From Candidatus Schekmanbacteria bacterium (GTDB taxonomy: Bacteria > Schekmanbacteria > GWA2-38-11 > J061): a stretch of 48,232 nucleotides of DNA. Below are positions 26,932 to 34,281 of this stretch, piece by piece. The translations under genes and the position numbers were made by a program. The stretch lies in NCBI GenBank assembly GCA_016219965.1, contig JACRJM010000002.1:1-48232 (forward strand). The letters run 5' to 3'. The notes under the pieces are model-generated. The model had not been told where the DNA came from. It saw nothing but the letters and a program-made list of their open reading frames with translations, and did not search any database. The first letter of the stretch is position 1, and each line of letters starts with the position of its first letter.

Positions 26932-27951
26932 ATGTCAGTTATAACAACTACTGAATATAAGACATTTTTAAAAGAGATTAAGGAGCGCATATATAAAGCC
27001 CAGTATGACGCACTTAAAGCTGTAAACAAAGAGCTTATAAACCTGTATTGGGACATTGGGAAATCAATCGTGGCAAAGCAGGATAAGCTCGGCTGGGGCA
27101 AATCTGTAGTAGAAAATCTAGCTAAGGATTTGCAAAAAGAATTTTCTGGGATACAGGGATTTTCTGCTAGAAACCTCTGGAATATGCGGACATTTTATTT
27201 GACTTACAAAGAAGATCAAAAACTGCAGCCATTGGTTGCAGAAATTAGCTGGACCAAAAATGTCATTATTATGGAACGGTGCAAGGACGACATCCGGCGG
27301 GAATTCTACCTCAAGACAACAAAGAAGTTTGGCTGGACAAAAGATGTTCTGATTAACCAGCTTGAAGCAGGTGCATTTGAACGGTATATGACAAATCAGA
27401 CAAACTTTGATAAAGCCGTGCCGGAAAAATACCGTCATCAGGCAAAGCTTGCAGTGAAAGATGAATATTCCTTCGACTTTCTGGAACTTGGCGAAGAACA
27501 TTCGGAAAAAGAACTCGAACTGGCACTTTTAGAAAATGTGAGGAAGTTCCTGATTGAGATGGGTGGCTACTTTACCTTTGTGGGTAATCAGTACCGTTTG
27601 GAGATAGACAATCAGGAGTTTTTTATTGATTTGCTGTTATATCACCGGCAACTGAGGTGTCTTGTGGCAATAGAATTAAAGATCGGCGCATTCAAGCCTG
27701 AATATGCCGGCAAGATGCAGTTTTATCTTTCTGCCCTGAACGATAGAGCAAAGCTTCCTGATGAGAATCCATCTATAGGCATTATTTTGTGCAAAGACAA
27801 AAGCCGGACATTTGTTGAATATGCACTGAAGGATACTAAAAAAGCTATAGGCGTATCTACCTACAAACTGACTGGAAAACTTCCGCGCGAGCTAAAAAAA
27901 TATCTACCGTCTCCTGAAGAGATGATTGAAAGAATAAAGTATCTGGAATAG
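26932..27951 (+). CDS. DUF1016/YhcG family PD-(D/E)XK nuclease-fold protein (copy 1)
   Basis: The N-terminal half (about residues 5-155) is the DUF1016_N helical domain, with Y-W-D-I-G-K-S-I, G-F-S-A-R-N-L-W-N-M-R and a later S-W-T-K-N-V-I-I-M. The C-terminal half is the YhcG nuclease-fold domain: F-F-I-D-L-L-L-Y-H then A-I-E-L-K-I-G-A-F-K and G-K-M-Q-F-Y-L, giving the Asp...Glu-x-Lys catalytic set. Length 339 is normal. The ATG at 26932 has an AAGGGA site; an in-frame TTG at 26914 is unlikely. Members are common, patchily distributed and often near mobile or defence genes, but no partner is seen here. Biochemical role is not established. Confidence 0.9.
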   Translation: MSVITTTEYKTFLKEIKERIYKAQYDALKAVNKELINLYWDIGKSIVAKQDKLGWGKSVVENLAKDLQKEFSGIQGFSARNLWNMRTFYLTYKEDQKLQPLVAEISWTKNVIIMERCKDDIRREFYLKTTKKFGWTKDVLINQLEAGAFERYMTNQTNFDKAVPEKYRHQAKLAVKDEYSFDFLELGEEHSEKELELALLENVRKFLIEMGGYFTFVGNQYRLEIDNQEFFIDLLLYHRQLRCLVAIELKIGAFKPEYAGKMQFYLSALNDRAKLPDENPSIGIILCKDKSRTFVEYALKDTKKAIGVSTYKLTGKLPRELKKYLPSPEEMIERIKYLE

Positions 27952-27999
27952 CAAAGATACAAGTGATTAAACTAACACGCAAAACAGCTACACTTCATC

Positions 28000-28027
28000 T
28001 TGACACCACCTTAAAAAGAAATATGCT
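28000..28027 (+). promoter_or_regulatory. Sigma70-type promoter for the P460-like gene
   Basis: TTGACA (perfect) at 28000-28005 and TATGCT (4 of 6) at 28022-28027 with a 16-base spacer. The predicted start near 28034 gives a short leader that includes the CAGGAG ribosome site before the ATG at 28069. Confidence 0.5.
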
Positions 28028-28068
28028 CGTGATGCTATAAGTTGTTAAACTTTTTTCAGGAGTTTTAA

Positions 28069-28575
28069 ATGCTTCGAAACAAAATTTCGCTGGTTAAATC
28101 CTGCGCCTGCCTCTTACTGATAGTATTTCTTTCATCAGGCTGTTCTCTTTTCGGGTTGTGGGAGGAGCCGGGTGCAGATTCAAAGCAGTTATGGACATAC
28201 ATCCAAAAAAGGAAACCCTATATAGAATATCCTTTTATCCCCGGGGAAAACGGTTTGTATAAAGGACAAGATCCTCACGGATACTGGCTTCAGACATTTG
28301 TCAACGCAACAGCTCTTGAATCACTTGAAGATAAAAAAGGCATGTTTCCCCCGGGCTCGCTGATAGTCACAGAGAACTACTCTGAGGAAAAGGAGTTAAG
28401 GGAGCTGACAGTGATGTACAAAGTTGAAGGATACAATCCTAAAGCAGGAGACTGGTACTGGGTGACATATGATGTAAACGGAGAACCGCTCCACGAAGGA
28501 AGGGCAAAGGTCTGTATAAATTGCCATAGCGAAATGGTTGACAACGATTACGTTTTCAGCGGTAAAATAAAATAA
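28069..28575 (+). CDS. Cytochrome P460-like lipoprotein
   Basis: A 168-residue exported haem protein candidate. The N-terminus has a lipoprotein signal with lipobox L-S-S-G-C (Cys25). Near the C-terminus a single C-I-N-C-H (148-152) gives a c-type haem site. The order Y-K-G-Q-D-P-H-G-Y-W-L-Q-T-F-V-N and G-D-W-Y-W-V-T-Y-D between signal and haem site fits the cytochrome P460 domain. P460 enzymes oxidise hydroxylamine or detoxify NO in some bacteria; many homologues are uncharacterised electron carriers. It would sit anchored to a membrane facing the periplasm. Next gene 29 bases on is an MFS transporter. Confidence 0.75.
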   Translation: MLRNKISLVKSCACLLLIVFLSSGCSLFGLWEEPGADSKQLWTYIQKRKPYIEYPFIPGENGLYKGQDPHGYWLQTFVNATALESLEDKKGMFPPGSLIVTENYSEEKELRELTVMYKVEGYNPKAGDWYWVTYDVNGEPLHEGRAKVCINCHSEMVDNDYVFSGKIK

Positions 28576-28604
28576 TAATGACAATTTCAGAGCTTCTTTA
28601 AACA

Positions 28605-29891
28605 ATGTCTAAAGCCAAAGCCTCCGGAAATTACAGGTATGTAATACTTCTGACGCTCTGGCTCCTTTATTTCATAAACTACTGGGACAGAATAAGCGTC
28701 CTCACCCTCCTTCCGCTCATAAGAGAAGACCTTAATCTGACTCATGCTGAAGTGGGGCTTGCAGCATCGATATTTTTCTTTGCCTATGCGGTAGCACAGC
28801 TTTTTGCAGGCCACATGGCTGACCGCTTTGGAGCAAAAATAATGATGCGCATTGCCATAACGGTTTTTACTGCCATCACATTTGCTACCGGTCTTATTAA
28901 GAATTTTGTGCATTTCTTTATTGTCCGGGTTGCACTTGGTCTCGGCGAGGGACAACACTGGACGCCGAGCATGAAGGTCTGCGCAGACTGGTTTCCGGCA
29001 GGCGAGAAAGGAAGGGCAACAGGACTCTATACAACGTCTTTTACGATAGGTCCGGCAGTGGCTCCTATTGCTGCCACTTTTATTGCCGCCGCTCTTGGAT
29101 GGCGTTCTGTTTTTTTTCTCCTCGTCATCCCCGGAATAATTGGGATCATCTGTCTCAACCGTTATATCATCAACAAGCCTTTCGAAGCTCTTGCTCTGGG
29201 GAAAATATCAAAAGGAGAATATGATTACATAGAGGCAGGAATGCCGCCTCCCATGGGACATCAGGAAAAAGGGGTTTATGGGAGGGTAGTCGCTGATCCT
29301 GTTTTCTGGTGTTATTCCCTAATATTCTTTTTTAATCTCGCTGTTTACTGGGGAAACACGACATGGATATCATCTTTTCTTTATGAACAGCACAAGCTTA
29401 AACTTTCCACGATGGGCATGGTCGCAGCAGTCCCTTTTATTGTCGGGGCGCTCTCGCAGTATCTTGGCGGGATTATGATGGATAAGTTTTTTAAAGGGCG
29501 CATCAAACCAATACTTCTCATATCATTTATTGGATGTCTTCCCTCTTATTATATAATGAGCATTATCCCGCAGGGGAACGTCCCTTTGCTTGTTACTTTC
29601 TTCATACTGATAGGTTTTTTTGCAAATTTGAACTGGGGACCCTTTGTTGCTTTCATCCAGATAAGATATCCGAGGGAGATTGTGGGGACAGCGGCAGGAA
29701 TCAGCAATTTCATAGGCCAGTTCGGAGCATTCCTTTCCCCGGTGATAGCCGGGTTTTTGATTCTAAAGACAGAATCCGGAAGTGATTATTCAAATGTTTT
29801 TATTTTCTTCACCCTCTGTTCGCTGACTGCGGCAATCGCCACTTTGTTTTTAAATGAACAGCCATTGACTGAGAAAATGAGTGAAAAATGA
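28605..29891 (+). CDS. MFS transporter, anion:cation symporter-like
   Basis: A 428-residue inner-membrane carrier with twelve predicted helices. The loop 2-3 signature G-H-M-A-D-R-F-G-A-K, the helix 4-5 pattern R-V-A-L-G-L-G-E-G and the start N-Y-W-D-R-I-S fit the ACS branch (phthalate, hexuronate and related organic anions). The central loop carries about 30 polar residues. It starts 29 bases after the P460-like gene with no clear ribosome site, so the two are probably co-transcribed. Substrate cannot be read from the sequence. The promoter for the downstream tungstate operon begins 27 bases after its stop. Confidence 0.82.
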   Translation: MSKAKASGNYRYVILLTLWLLYFINYWDRISVLTLLPLIREDLNLTHAEVGLAASIFFFAYAVAQLFAGHMADRFGAKIMMRIAITVFTAITFATGLIKNFVHFFIVRVALGLGEGQHWTPSMKVCADWFPAGEKGRATGLYTTSFTIGPAVAPIAATFIAAALGWRSVFFLLVIPGIIGIICLNRYIINKPFEALALGKISKGEYDYIEAGMPPPMGHQEKGVYGRVVADPVFWCYSLIFFFNLAVYWGNTTWISSFLYEQHKLKLSTMGMVAAVPFIVGALSQYLGGIMMDKFFKGRIKPILLISFIGCLPSYYIMSIIPQGNVPLLVTFFILIGFFANLNWGPFVAFIQIRYPREIVGTAAGISNFIGQFGAFLSPVIAGFLILKTESGSDYSNVFIFFTLCSLTAAIATLFLNEQPLTEKMSEK

Positions 29892-29917
29892 GCGAGAAAA
29901 AATAAGCTAAAAAATTA

Positions 29918-29946
29918 TTGACAACTTCCGGGCTTTAGTTTACACA
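29918..29946 (+). promoter_or_regulatory. Promoter for the tungstate transport operon
   Basis: TTGACA (perfect) at 29918-29923, 17 bases, then TACACA at 29941-29946 (3 of 6, keeping the TA and second A). It lies just upstream of the structured leader at 29981-30131 and far enough from the tupA start to transcribe the whole leader. The weak -10 is the only objection. Confidence 0.5.
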
Positions 29947-29980
29947 GTTTTCACTTTTTGAAGGAACATAATTACTACTC

Positions 29981-30092
29981 CGAATTCTGTTACCTAATGT
30001 GCGATGGCGTGATGGGGCAGAATCGAAAGGGTAATGCTGGAAACGGCATTGCCTCCCGAATGGGAAAGGAGAGAGAATGTTTTCCCCAAGTT
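29981..30092 (+). ncRNA. Structured leader of tupA, candidate molybdenum/tungsten cofactor (Moco) riboswitch
   Basis: The leader holds several nested helices. 29981-29989 pairs with 30018-30025 (one bulged base). 30031-30039 pairs perfectly with 30044-30052 around a GAAA tetraloop. CTCCC near 30053-30057 can pair locally with the purine-rich 30062-30071, or GGGAAA there can pair with TTTCCC at 30081-30086. GTTACC (29989-29994) is complementary to GGTAAC (30110-30115) inside the following terminator, so pairing would disrupt it. Being directly upstream of a tungstate importer, it best fits the Moco/Tuco class; that identity is an inference from context and shape, not a covariance-model match. 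Confidence 0.6.
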
Positions 30093-30131
30093 AGCCGGTA
30101 CCAGTAAATGGTAACCGGTTTTTCTTTTTTA
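30093..30131 (+). terminator. Intrinsic terminator at the end of the tupA leader
   Basis: A stem of nine paired positions with one bulged A (CCGGTACCA at 30095-30103 with 30109-30118, 5-base loop) is followed by a T-rich run of about twelve bases. It ends 49 bases before the tupA ATG, so it must be bypassed for expression. This is the expression platform expected of a transcription-controlling riboswitch. Confidence 0.8.
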
Positions 30132-30179
30132 TACGGCCTATCAGGATAACAAACCATTAAAATACTATTGGAGAAGAGA

Positions 30180-31007
30180 ATGAAGAAGTTTTTCATAATA
30201 GTTTCAGTTTTATTCATTTTCGCAGCAACAACAACTGTAAACTCCCATGCAGAGACACGTCTCCGAATGAGTACGACAACAAGCACTGAAAATTCCGGAC
30301 TGCTGCCGGTCATTATAACCCCCTTTGAGAAGGCTAATGATGTCAAAATAGATGTCATAGCCGTAGGGACAGGAGCAGCGCTGAAACTTGGCGAGAACGG
30401 AGATGTTGATCTGGTCTTTGTTCATTCGCGCCCTGATGAAGATAAATTCGTGGCTTCGGGTTTTGGTATTGACCGGCGCGATGTCATGCATAATGATTTT
30501 GTAATTCTGGGACCTAAAAATGATCCTGAAAATTTAAAAGGCGCAGGCTCAGCTCTCGAAGCTTTTAAAAGACTTGGTGCAGGGAAATGTGAGTTCATTT
30601 CACGCGGCGACAACTCAGGGACACACATAAAAGAAAAGGAATTGTGGAAGCTGGCAGGTGTTTCACCCTCAGGCAGTCCGCTTGCCAAATGGTATGTTGA
30701 GACAGGACAGGGAATGGGTGCCGTGCTTCAGATAGCAAATGACAAGCAGGCTTATACGCTTGCCGACCGGGGGACCTACATTGCCTATGAAAAGAAGGTT
30801 GACCTTGTAATTCTCTATGAAGGGGACAAGACCTTATACAATCCGTACGGCATCATTGCTGTTAACCCGGCTAAATTTCCACATGTAAAATATGACCTCG
30901 CGAAGAAGTTCATTGAATACATCACAAGCTCTGAAGGGCAGAAGATTATTGCTGATTTCAAAGTGAACGGCAAAGAACTTTTTTTCCCTGATGCGATTAA
31001 AAACTAA
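30180..31007 (+). CDS. tupA: Tungstate ABC transporter substrate-binding protein TupA
   Basis: TupA binds tungstate with very high affinity in the periplasm and delivers it to TupBC. The first 24 residues are a Sec signal ending A-Q/A-type (…N-S-H-A). The mature start M-S-T-T-T-S-T-E-N-S-G-L-L is the TupA signature, whose Thr-Thr-Ser oxyanion-binding motif separates it from ModA. R-G-D-N-S-G-T-H near residue 140 is the second family motif. The start at 30180 has a GGAG site 6 bases upstream; the TTG at 30168 would misplace the signal. Length 275 is normal. It is the first gene after the leader terminator. Confidence 0.93.
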   Translation: MKKFFIIVSVLFIFAATTTVNSHAETRLRMSTTTSTENSGLLPVIITPFEKANDVKIDVIAVGTGAALKLGENGDVDLVFVHSRPDEDKFVASGFGIDRRDVMHNDFVILGPKNDPENLKGAGSALEAFKRLGAGKCEFISRGDNSGTHIKEKELWKLAGVSPSGSPLAKWYVETGQGMGAVLQIANDKQAYTLADRGTYIAYEKKVDLVILYEGDKTLYNPYGIIAVNPAKFPHVKYDLAKKFIEYITSSEGQKIIADFKVNGKELFFPDAIKN

Positions 31008-31010
31008 GAA

Positions 31011-31502
31011 ATGAAAAATATATTTTTTATCATAATATTGGCGGCTAACATTGTTTTATTGTCTGCTTCCCTGCAAAATGCGGGATGGTGGGGAGACGAG
31101 GAAATAACTTTGGAGAAAGCATCTTTAAATGACGGCACAACGCTTCTCGTATCACCAAATCCGGACAATAACAGGAATGTTCTGGTCAACTCTACTATTA
31201 AGCTCGAATTCAGCAGGAAGATTACAGACACAACTGTCAGCATAATCACTAACCAGCCCAATAAAACGCTCTTTATATTGACAAAAGCACTGACAAAAGC
31301 CGGTGGTGCCGTTGTGCCTGTAACTGTTACGGCAAACAAATCTCCGGTAACCGTTAAACCTATCAGCGATTTAGAACCTCAAACGAAATATATCCTTACC
31401 GTCAAGGCAGGTATTACATCGAATAACAGAGCTTACTGGACTAAGACTGATATAGTCATAGCATTCACTACGAAAAGCCAGAAAGCGGAACAACATAAAT
31501 AA
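31011..31502 (+). CDS. Secreted Ig-like (Big_5 type) protein inside the tup operon
   Basis: A 163-residue exported protein: a Sec signal covers the first about 22 residues. The mature part looks like one bacterial Ig-like Big_5 domain, with V-S-P-N-P-D-N-N near the start, V-N-S-T-I-K-L-E-F-S-R-K-I and L-E-P-Q-T-K-Y-I-L-T-V-K-A-G-I near the end. It starts 3 bases after tupA and is followed by tupB, so it is part of the operon. Tup operons normally contain only A, B and C; whether this protein helps tungstate capture or only hitchhikes is unknown. Confidence 0.75.
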   Translation: MKNIFFIIILAANIVLLSASLQNAGWWGDEEITLEKASLNDGTTLLVSPNPDNNRNVLVNSTIKLEFSRKITDTTVSIITNQPNKTLFILTKALTKAGGAVVPVTVTANKSPVTVKPISDLEPQTKYILTVKAGITSNNRAYWTKTDIVIAFTTKSQKAEQHK

Positions 31503-31584
31503 GCGATTAACAAAAGTTTTTCTGGCAAAAAGGCAGTAAAAAATATTCAGTGCAATTCTTTTAATCCTGTGTAAAACATTACAA

Positions 31585-32274
31585 ATGGACTATCTTATTG
31601 ATTCCTTCTACTCTGCTGGCGGACTCATCTTCGGTTTTGATCCAGAGGTTTATTTCATTGTCTGGACATCGGTGCGCATTTCGCTTATTGCCACCATTCT
31701 TGCCGCGGTTCTGGGAATTCCTCTGGGAGTATTGATTTCGCTTAACCGGTTTAGAGGTAAAGGCGCAGCAATCCTGATACTAAATACATTGATGGCGCTT
31801 CCTACAGTTGTCGTCGGGCTTTTCTTCTACGCACTTTTAAGCCGACGGGGGGTTTTGGGAGATTTTGGCCTACTTTACACCCCCTGGGGAGTGATAATCG
31901 GTGAGCTGTTCCTCGCTCTTCCTATTGTTGTAAATTACACCATCTCAGCAGTACAGGGAATAGACAAAAGGCTTCTTCTTACATGTAAATCACTTGGGGC
32001 ATCACCGGTCCAGGAGGCATCAATAATATTGAAAGAGGCAAGATTTGCAGTGATGGCTGCTGTAGTTGCAGGATTCGGAAGGATCATCGCAGAGGTCGGA
32101 GTTGCCATGATGCTTGGTGGTAACATAAGGGGTTTCACCCGCACCATGACAACAGCAATTGCGCTTGAAACAAGCAAGGGGGAGTTTGAGCTTGGGCTTG
32201 CTCTCGGCATACTTCTGCTCGCTGTAGCCTTTGCCGTAAATGGCGCGCTTTATAAGATTCAGAAGGGGAAATAA
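31585..32274 (+). CDS. tupB: Tungstate ABC transporter permease TupB
   Basis: The 229-residue permease has five to six membrane helices and the ABC permease EAA-loop (residues about 130-160, C-K-S-L-G-A-S-P). The G-F-G-R-I-I-A-E-V-G-V-A-M-M-L-G-G-N-I segment near residue 160-185 is the TupB/ModB-type translocation region. It forms the channel for tungstate crossing the inner membrane. It follows the Ig-like gene by 82 bases, longer than other gaps in the operon but without an evident promoter. Confidence 0.92.
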   Translation: MDYLIDSFYSAGGLIFGFDPEVYFIVWTSVRISLIATILAAVLGIPLGVLISLNRFRGKGAAILILNTLMALPTVVVGLFFYALLSRRGVLGDFGLLYTPWGVIIGELFLALPIVVNYTISAVQGIDKRLLLTCKSLGASPVQEASIILKEARFAVMAAVVAGFGRIIAEVGVAMMLGGNIRGFTRTMTTAIALETSKGEFELGLALGILLLAVAFAVNGALYKIQKGK

Positions 32275-32295
32275 AGTGAAAATGAAGAGAAAATA

Positions 32296-33291
32296 ATGAG
32301 CATTGCATACAGACTGGAAAACATTTCTTTCGGATATGGTTCGCGCACTGTACTTAATATCCCTGAGCTTGAAATTGAAGCAGGAAGAATCACTGCACTT
32401 GTCGGCCCCAATGGCTCAGGCAAGACTACTCTTTTAAATATGCTTTCTTTTATCGAGATTCCGGGAAAAGGAGAGATTTCCTTTTTCAACGAGAAGGTGA
32501 AAGACGGGGATGTACTTGCCTTTCGCAGGCGAGTGGGACTTCTGCTTCAAAATCCATATCTCTTCCATTCCTCTGTGATATCTAATGTAGAGGCAGGGCT
32601 TAAGATCCGGGGGATATCTCCCCATGAAAGGCACAGCATATCTGCGGATGCACTGGCAAAAGTCGGACTTTTCGGTTTCGAGGGGAGAAAGGCGACATCT
32701 CTTTCAGGAGGCGAGGCGCAGAGGGTTGCCCTTGCACGGGTGCTTGCCCTTCAACCTCAGGTCATATTACTCGATGAGCCGGCAACCTATATGGATGCAG
32801 AAAGTGAAAGACGCACGGAAGAGGTTATCCTTGAGCTTAACAGGGAGAAGGGCGTTACAGTTATATTTACGACACAGGATATTCTGCGTGCACAGGCTCT
32901 CGCAGACAGGGTGCTCAGCATCTTCAGGGGAAGCATTGTCTCAGCATCGCTTGTAAATCTTTTCCGCGGGAAAGTCTCTGAAGACGGAAAACAATTCCAT
33001 ACAGAGAAAATTGTCATTTTTATTTCCGGCGGGAGCGGCAACGAAACTCATATCTCTGTTGACCCTTCTGATATAGTTCTTTCCAAAGAATCACTCCATT
33101 CAAGCATGAGAAACTCTTTCAAGGGGCGGATAGTCGCGATTTTCGAAGAGAATGGAAAGGTGCGCATCGAAGTTGAAGCAGGAGAACGCTTCCAGTCCCT
33201 TATCACGCGCGACTCTCTAAAAGAAATGGGTCTTCATATCGGCGACGATGTCTGGCTCTCCTTCAAGTCAACTGCCGTGAAGGTGTTTTAG
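32296..33291 (+). CDS. tupC: Tungstate ABC transporter ATPase TupC with C-terminal TOBE domain
   Basis: The ATPase drives tungstate import. Walker A G-P-N-G-S-G-K-T-T is at 37-45, the signature L-S-G-G-E-A-Q-R about residue 136, Walker B V-I-L-L-D-E-P-A about 155-162. The last about 60 residues (from S-M-R-N-S-F-K-G-R-I) look like a TOBE domain, as in ModC, where it can sense oxyanion levels; TupC proteins often lack it. Length 331. It is the last gene of the tup operon; no clear terminator follows before the promoter at 33370. Confidence 0.9.
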   Translation: MSIAYRLENISFGYGSRTVLNIPELEIEAGRITALVGPNGSGKTTLLNMLSFIEIPGKGEISFFNEKVKDGDVLAFRRRVGLLLQNPYLFHSSVISNVEAGLKIRGISPHERHSISADALAKVGLFGFEGRKATSLSGGEAQRVALARVLALQPQVILLDEPATYMDAESERRTEEVILELNREKGVTVIFTTQDILRAQALADRVLSIFRGSIVSASLVNLFRGKVSEDGKQFHTEKIVIFISGGSGNETHISVDPSDIVLSKESLHSSMRNSFKGRIVAIFEENGKVRIEVEAGERFQSLITRDSLKEMGLHIGDDVWLSFKSTAVKVF

Positions 33292-33369
33292 GTGTTTTTC
33301 ATTCAGAAATTTATTGACTTGAAAATAGTTTTGTTAGAAAAGCGCAAACAGATTTTATAAATTCCATTA

Positions 33370-33398
33370 TTTACAAAGAAGATGGTAATTTAGATAAT
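33370..33398 (+). promoter_or_regulatory. Sigma70-type promoter for the PEP-CTERM gene
   Basis: TTTACA (5 of 6) at 33370-33375 and GATAAT (5 of 6) at 33393-33398 with a 17-base spacer. The predicted start near 33405 gives a leader of about 50 bases containing the GGAGGG ribosome site. No sigma54 site, as reported upstream of some PEP-CTERM genes, was seen. Confidence 0.6.
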
Positions 33399-33456
33399 CG
33401 TTTGGGCAGTGGTTAGTCGTAGAGAATTGAAACTATTCTAGACCCGGAGGGAAGTA

Positions 33457-34206
33457 ATGATGAAGATGATGAGAGGCGAATTAACCAAGCATCTTAGCAG
33501 TGCATTGTCAGACCTGAAGAACATTAAACTCACGAAGTTCCTGCAAATCGCTATTTTCGGGTTCACTCTGATATTTTTTACAGAGTTACCGGTAAACGCC
33601 ACAATTATTGGCGGAAATGTGACAGGTGGGGCAGCTTATCTTCTTGGAGGCACCTTTGAAAAGCTCACTGTTCCGCTTGCAAATCCATATGGTCCTCCAA
33701 ACAGCGTTGGAGAAAACAATTTTGAGTCCTTGAACCTATTGGGATTCGATGAGAATCAGAATATCCTGATTACCTCTCCTCTTGTGTTGGATGTAGGAGG
33801 CAGTCCTTTGCCTGCGGGAACTGTCGTGGCAAGCCATTACGTCTTTTTTGACCCGACATCTTATACGACTTTAATTGGAACAGTAGATTTTGACTCTAAT
33901 GTTCTTGGAATAATTTTCAATACTGACAGTCTGGCAAACAGCGATTTTCTTGCCCAAACCGGAGTAAATTATCTTAGTCCGTTCAGGAGAGGACTTGAGC
34001 TTACTTCAGGAGATTTAGTTACTATCAGCGGTCCGCGCCAGATTCAATTCACTGTAACAGCGGGAAACCCCGGTGATTATGTTCGCGTGCTTACTGAATA
34101 TTCTCCCGGAGGTGCACCTGTCCCTGAACCAGCAAGCATATTACTATTAATGACAGGCTTGGCAGGTTTTGGTCTATTGCGCTGGCACAGCCGGAAACAG
34201 GGATAA
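33457..34206 (+). CDS. PEP-CTERM sorting-domain protein
   Basis: The 249-residue product is exported and anchored by the exosortase route. A hydrophobic signal segment spans about residues 30-47, after an unusually long, basic N-terminus. The C-terminus has the tripartite tag: V-P-E-P-A, a hydrophobic helix, then basic residues W-H-S-R-K-Q-G. The mature domain is Gly/Pro/Asn-rich and probably beta-sheet. In exosortase bacteria such proteins are cleaved at PEP and linked to the cell surface or exopolysaccharide. No exosortase gene is in the window, though two GT4 genes at the right end could belong to a capsule or exopolysaccharide cluster. GGAGGG precedes the ATG by 5 bases. Confidence 0.9.
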   Translation: MMKMMRGELTKHLSSALSDLKNIKLTKFLQIAIFGFTLIFFTELPVNATIIGGNVTGGAAYLLGGTFEKLTVPLANPYGPPNSVGENNFESLNLLGFDENQNILITSPLVLDVGGSPLPAGTVVASHYVFFDPTSYTTLIGTVDFDSNVLGIIFNTDSLANSDFLAQTGVNYLSPFRRGLELTSGDLVTISGPRQIQFTVTAGNPGDYVRVLTEYSPGGAPVPEPASILLLMTGLAGFGLLRWHSRKQG

Positions 34207-34235
34207 GATAATTCAGTAAAACTGAAATTACTATT

Positions 34236-34280
34236 GAAGCTCCCCAGGCAGGAGTTAGAACTTGGGGGAGTTTCTATTTT
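34236..34280 (+). terminator. Intrinsic terminator after the PEP-CTERM gene
   Basis: A ten-base-pair stem (34236-34245 with 34265-34274, one G-U pair) is followed by a T-rich tract. A smaller perfect hairpin (TTCAGT-AAA-ACTGAA, 34212-34226) precedes it. The tract reaches the end of the convergent DUF1016 gene. Confidence 0.8.
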
Positions 34281-34281
34281 A

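Noticed and set aside
29981-30092. c-di-GMP (GEMM) or cobalamin riboswitch in the tupA leader
   Set aside because: The GACGCAAAGC-type core of GEMM and the GCCACTG-type B12 box are not seen, and the gene context points to tungsten or molybdenum.
29990-30358. 122-codon open frame on the - strand over the tupA leader and signal peptide
   Set aside because: The region is explained by the structured leader, terminator and tupA start; the translation has no known feature.
33313-33340. TTGACT upstream of the PEP-CTERM gene as its -35
   Set aside because: No acceptable -10 follows at 16-18 bases; the TTTACA/GATAAT pair at 33370-33398 is better.
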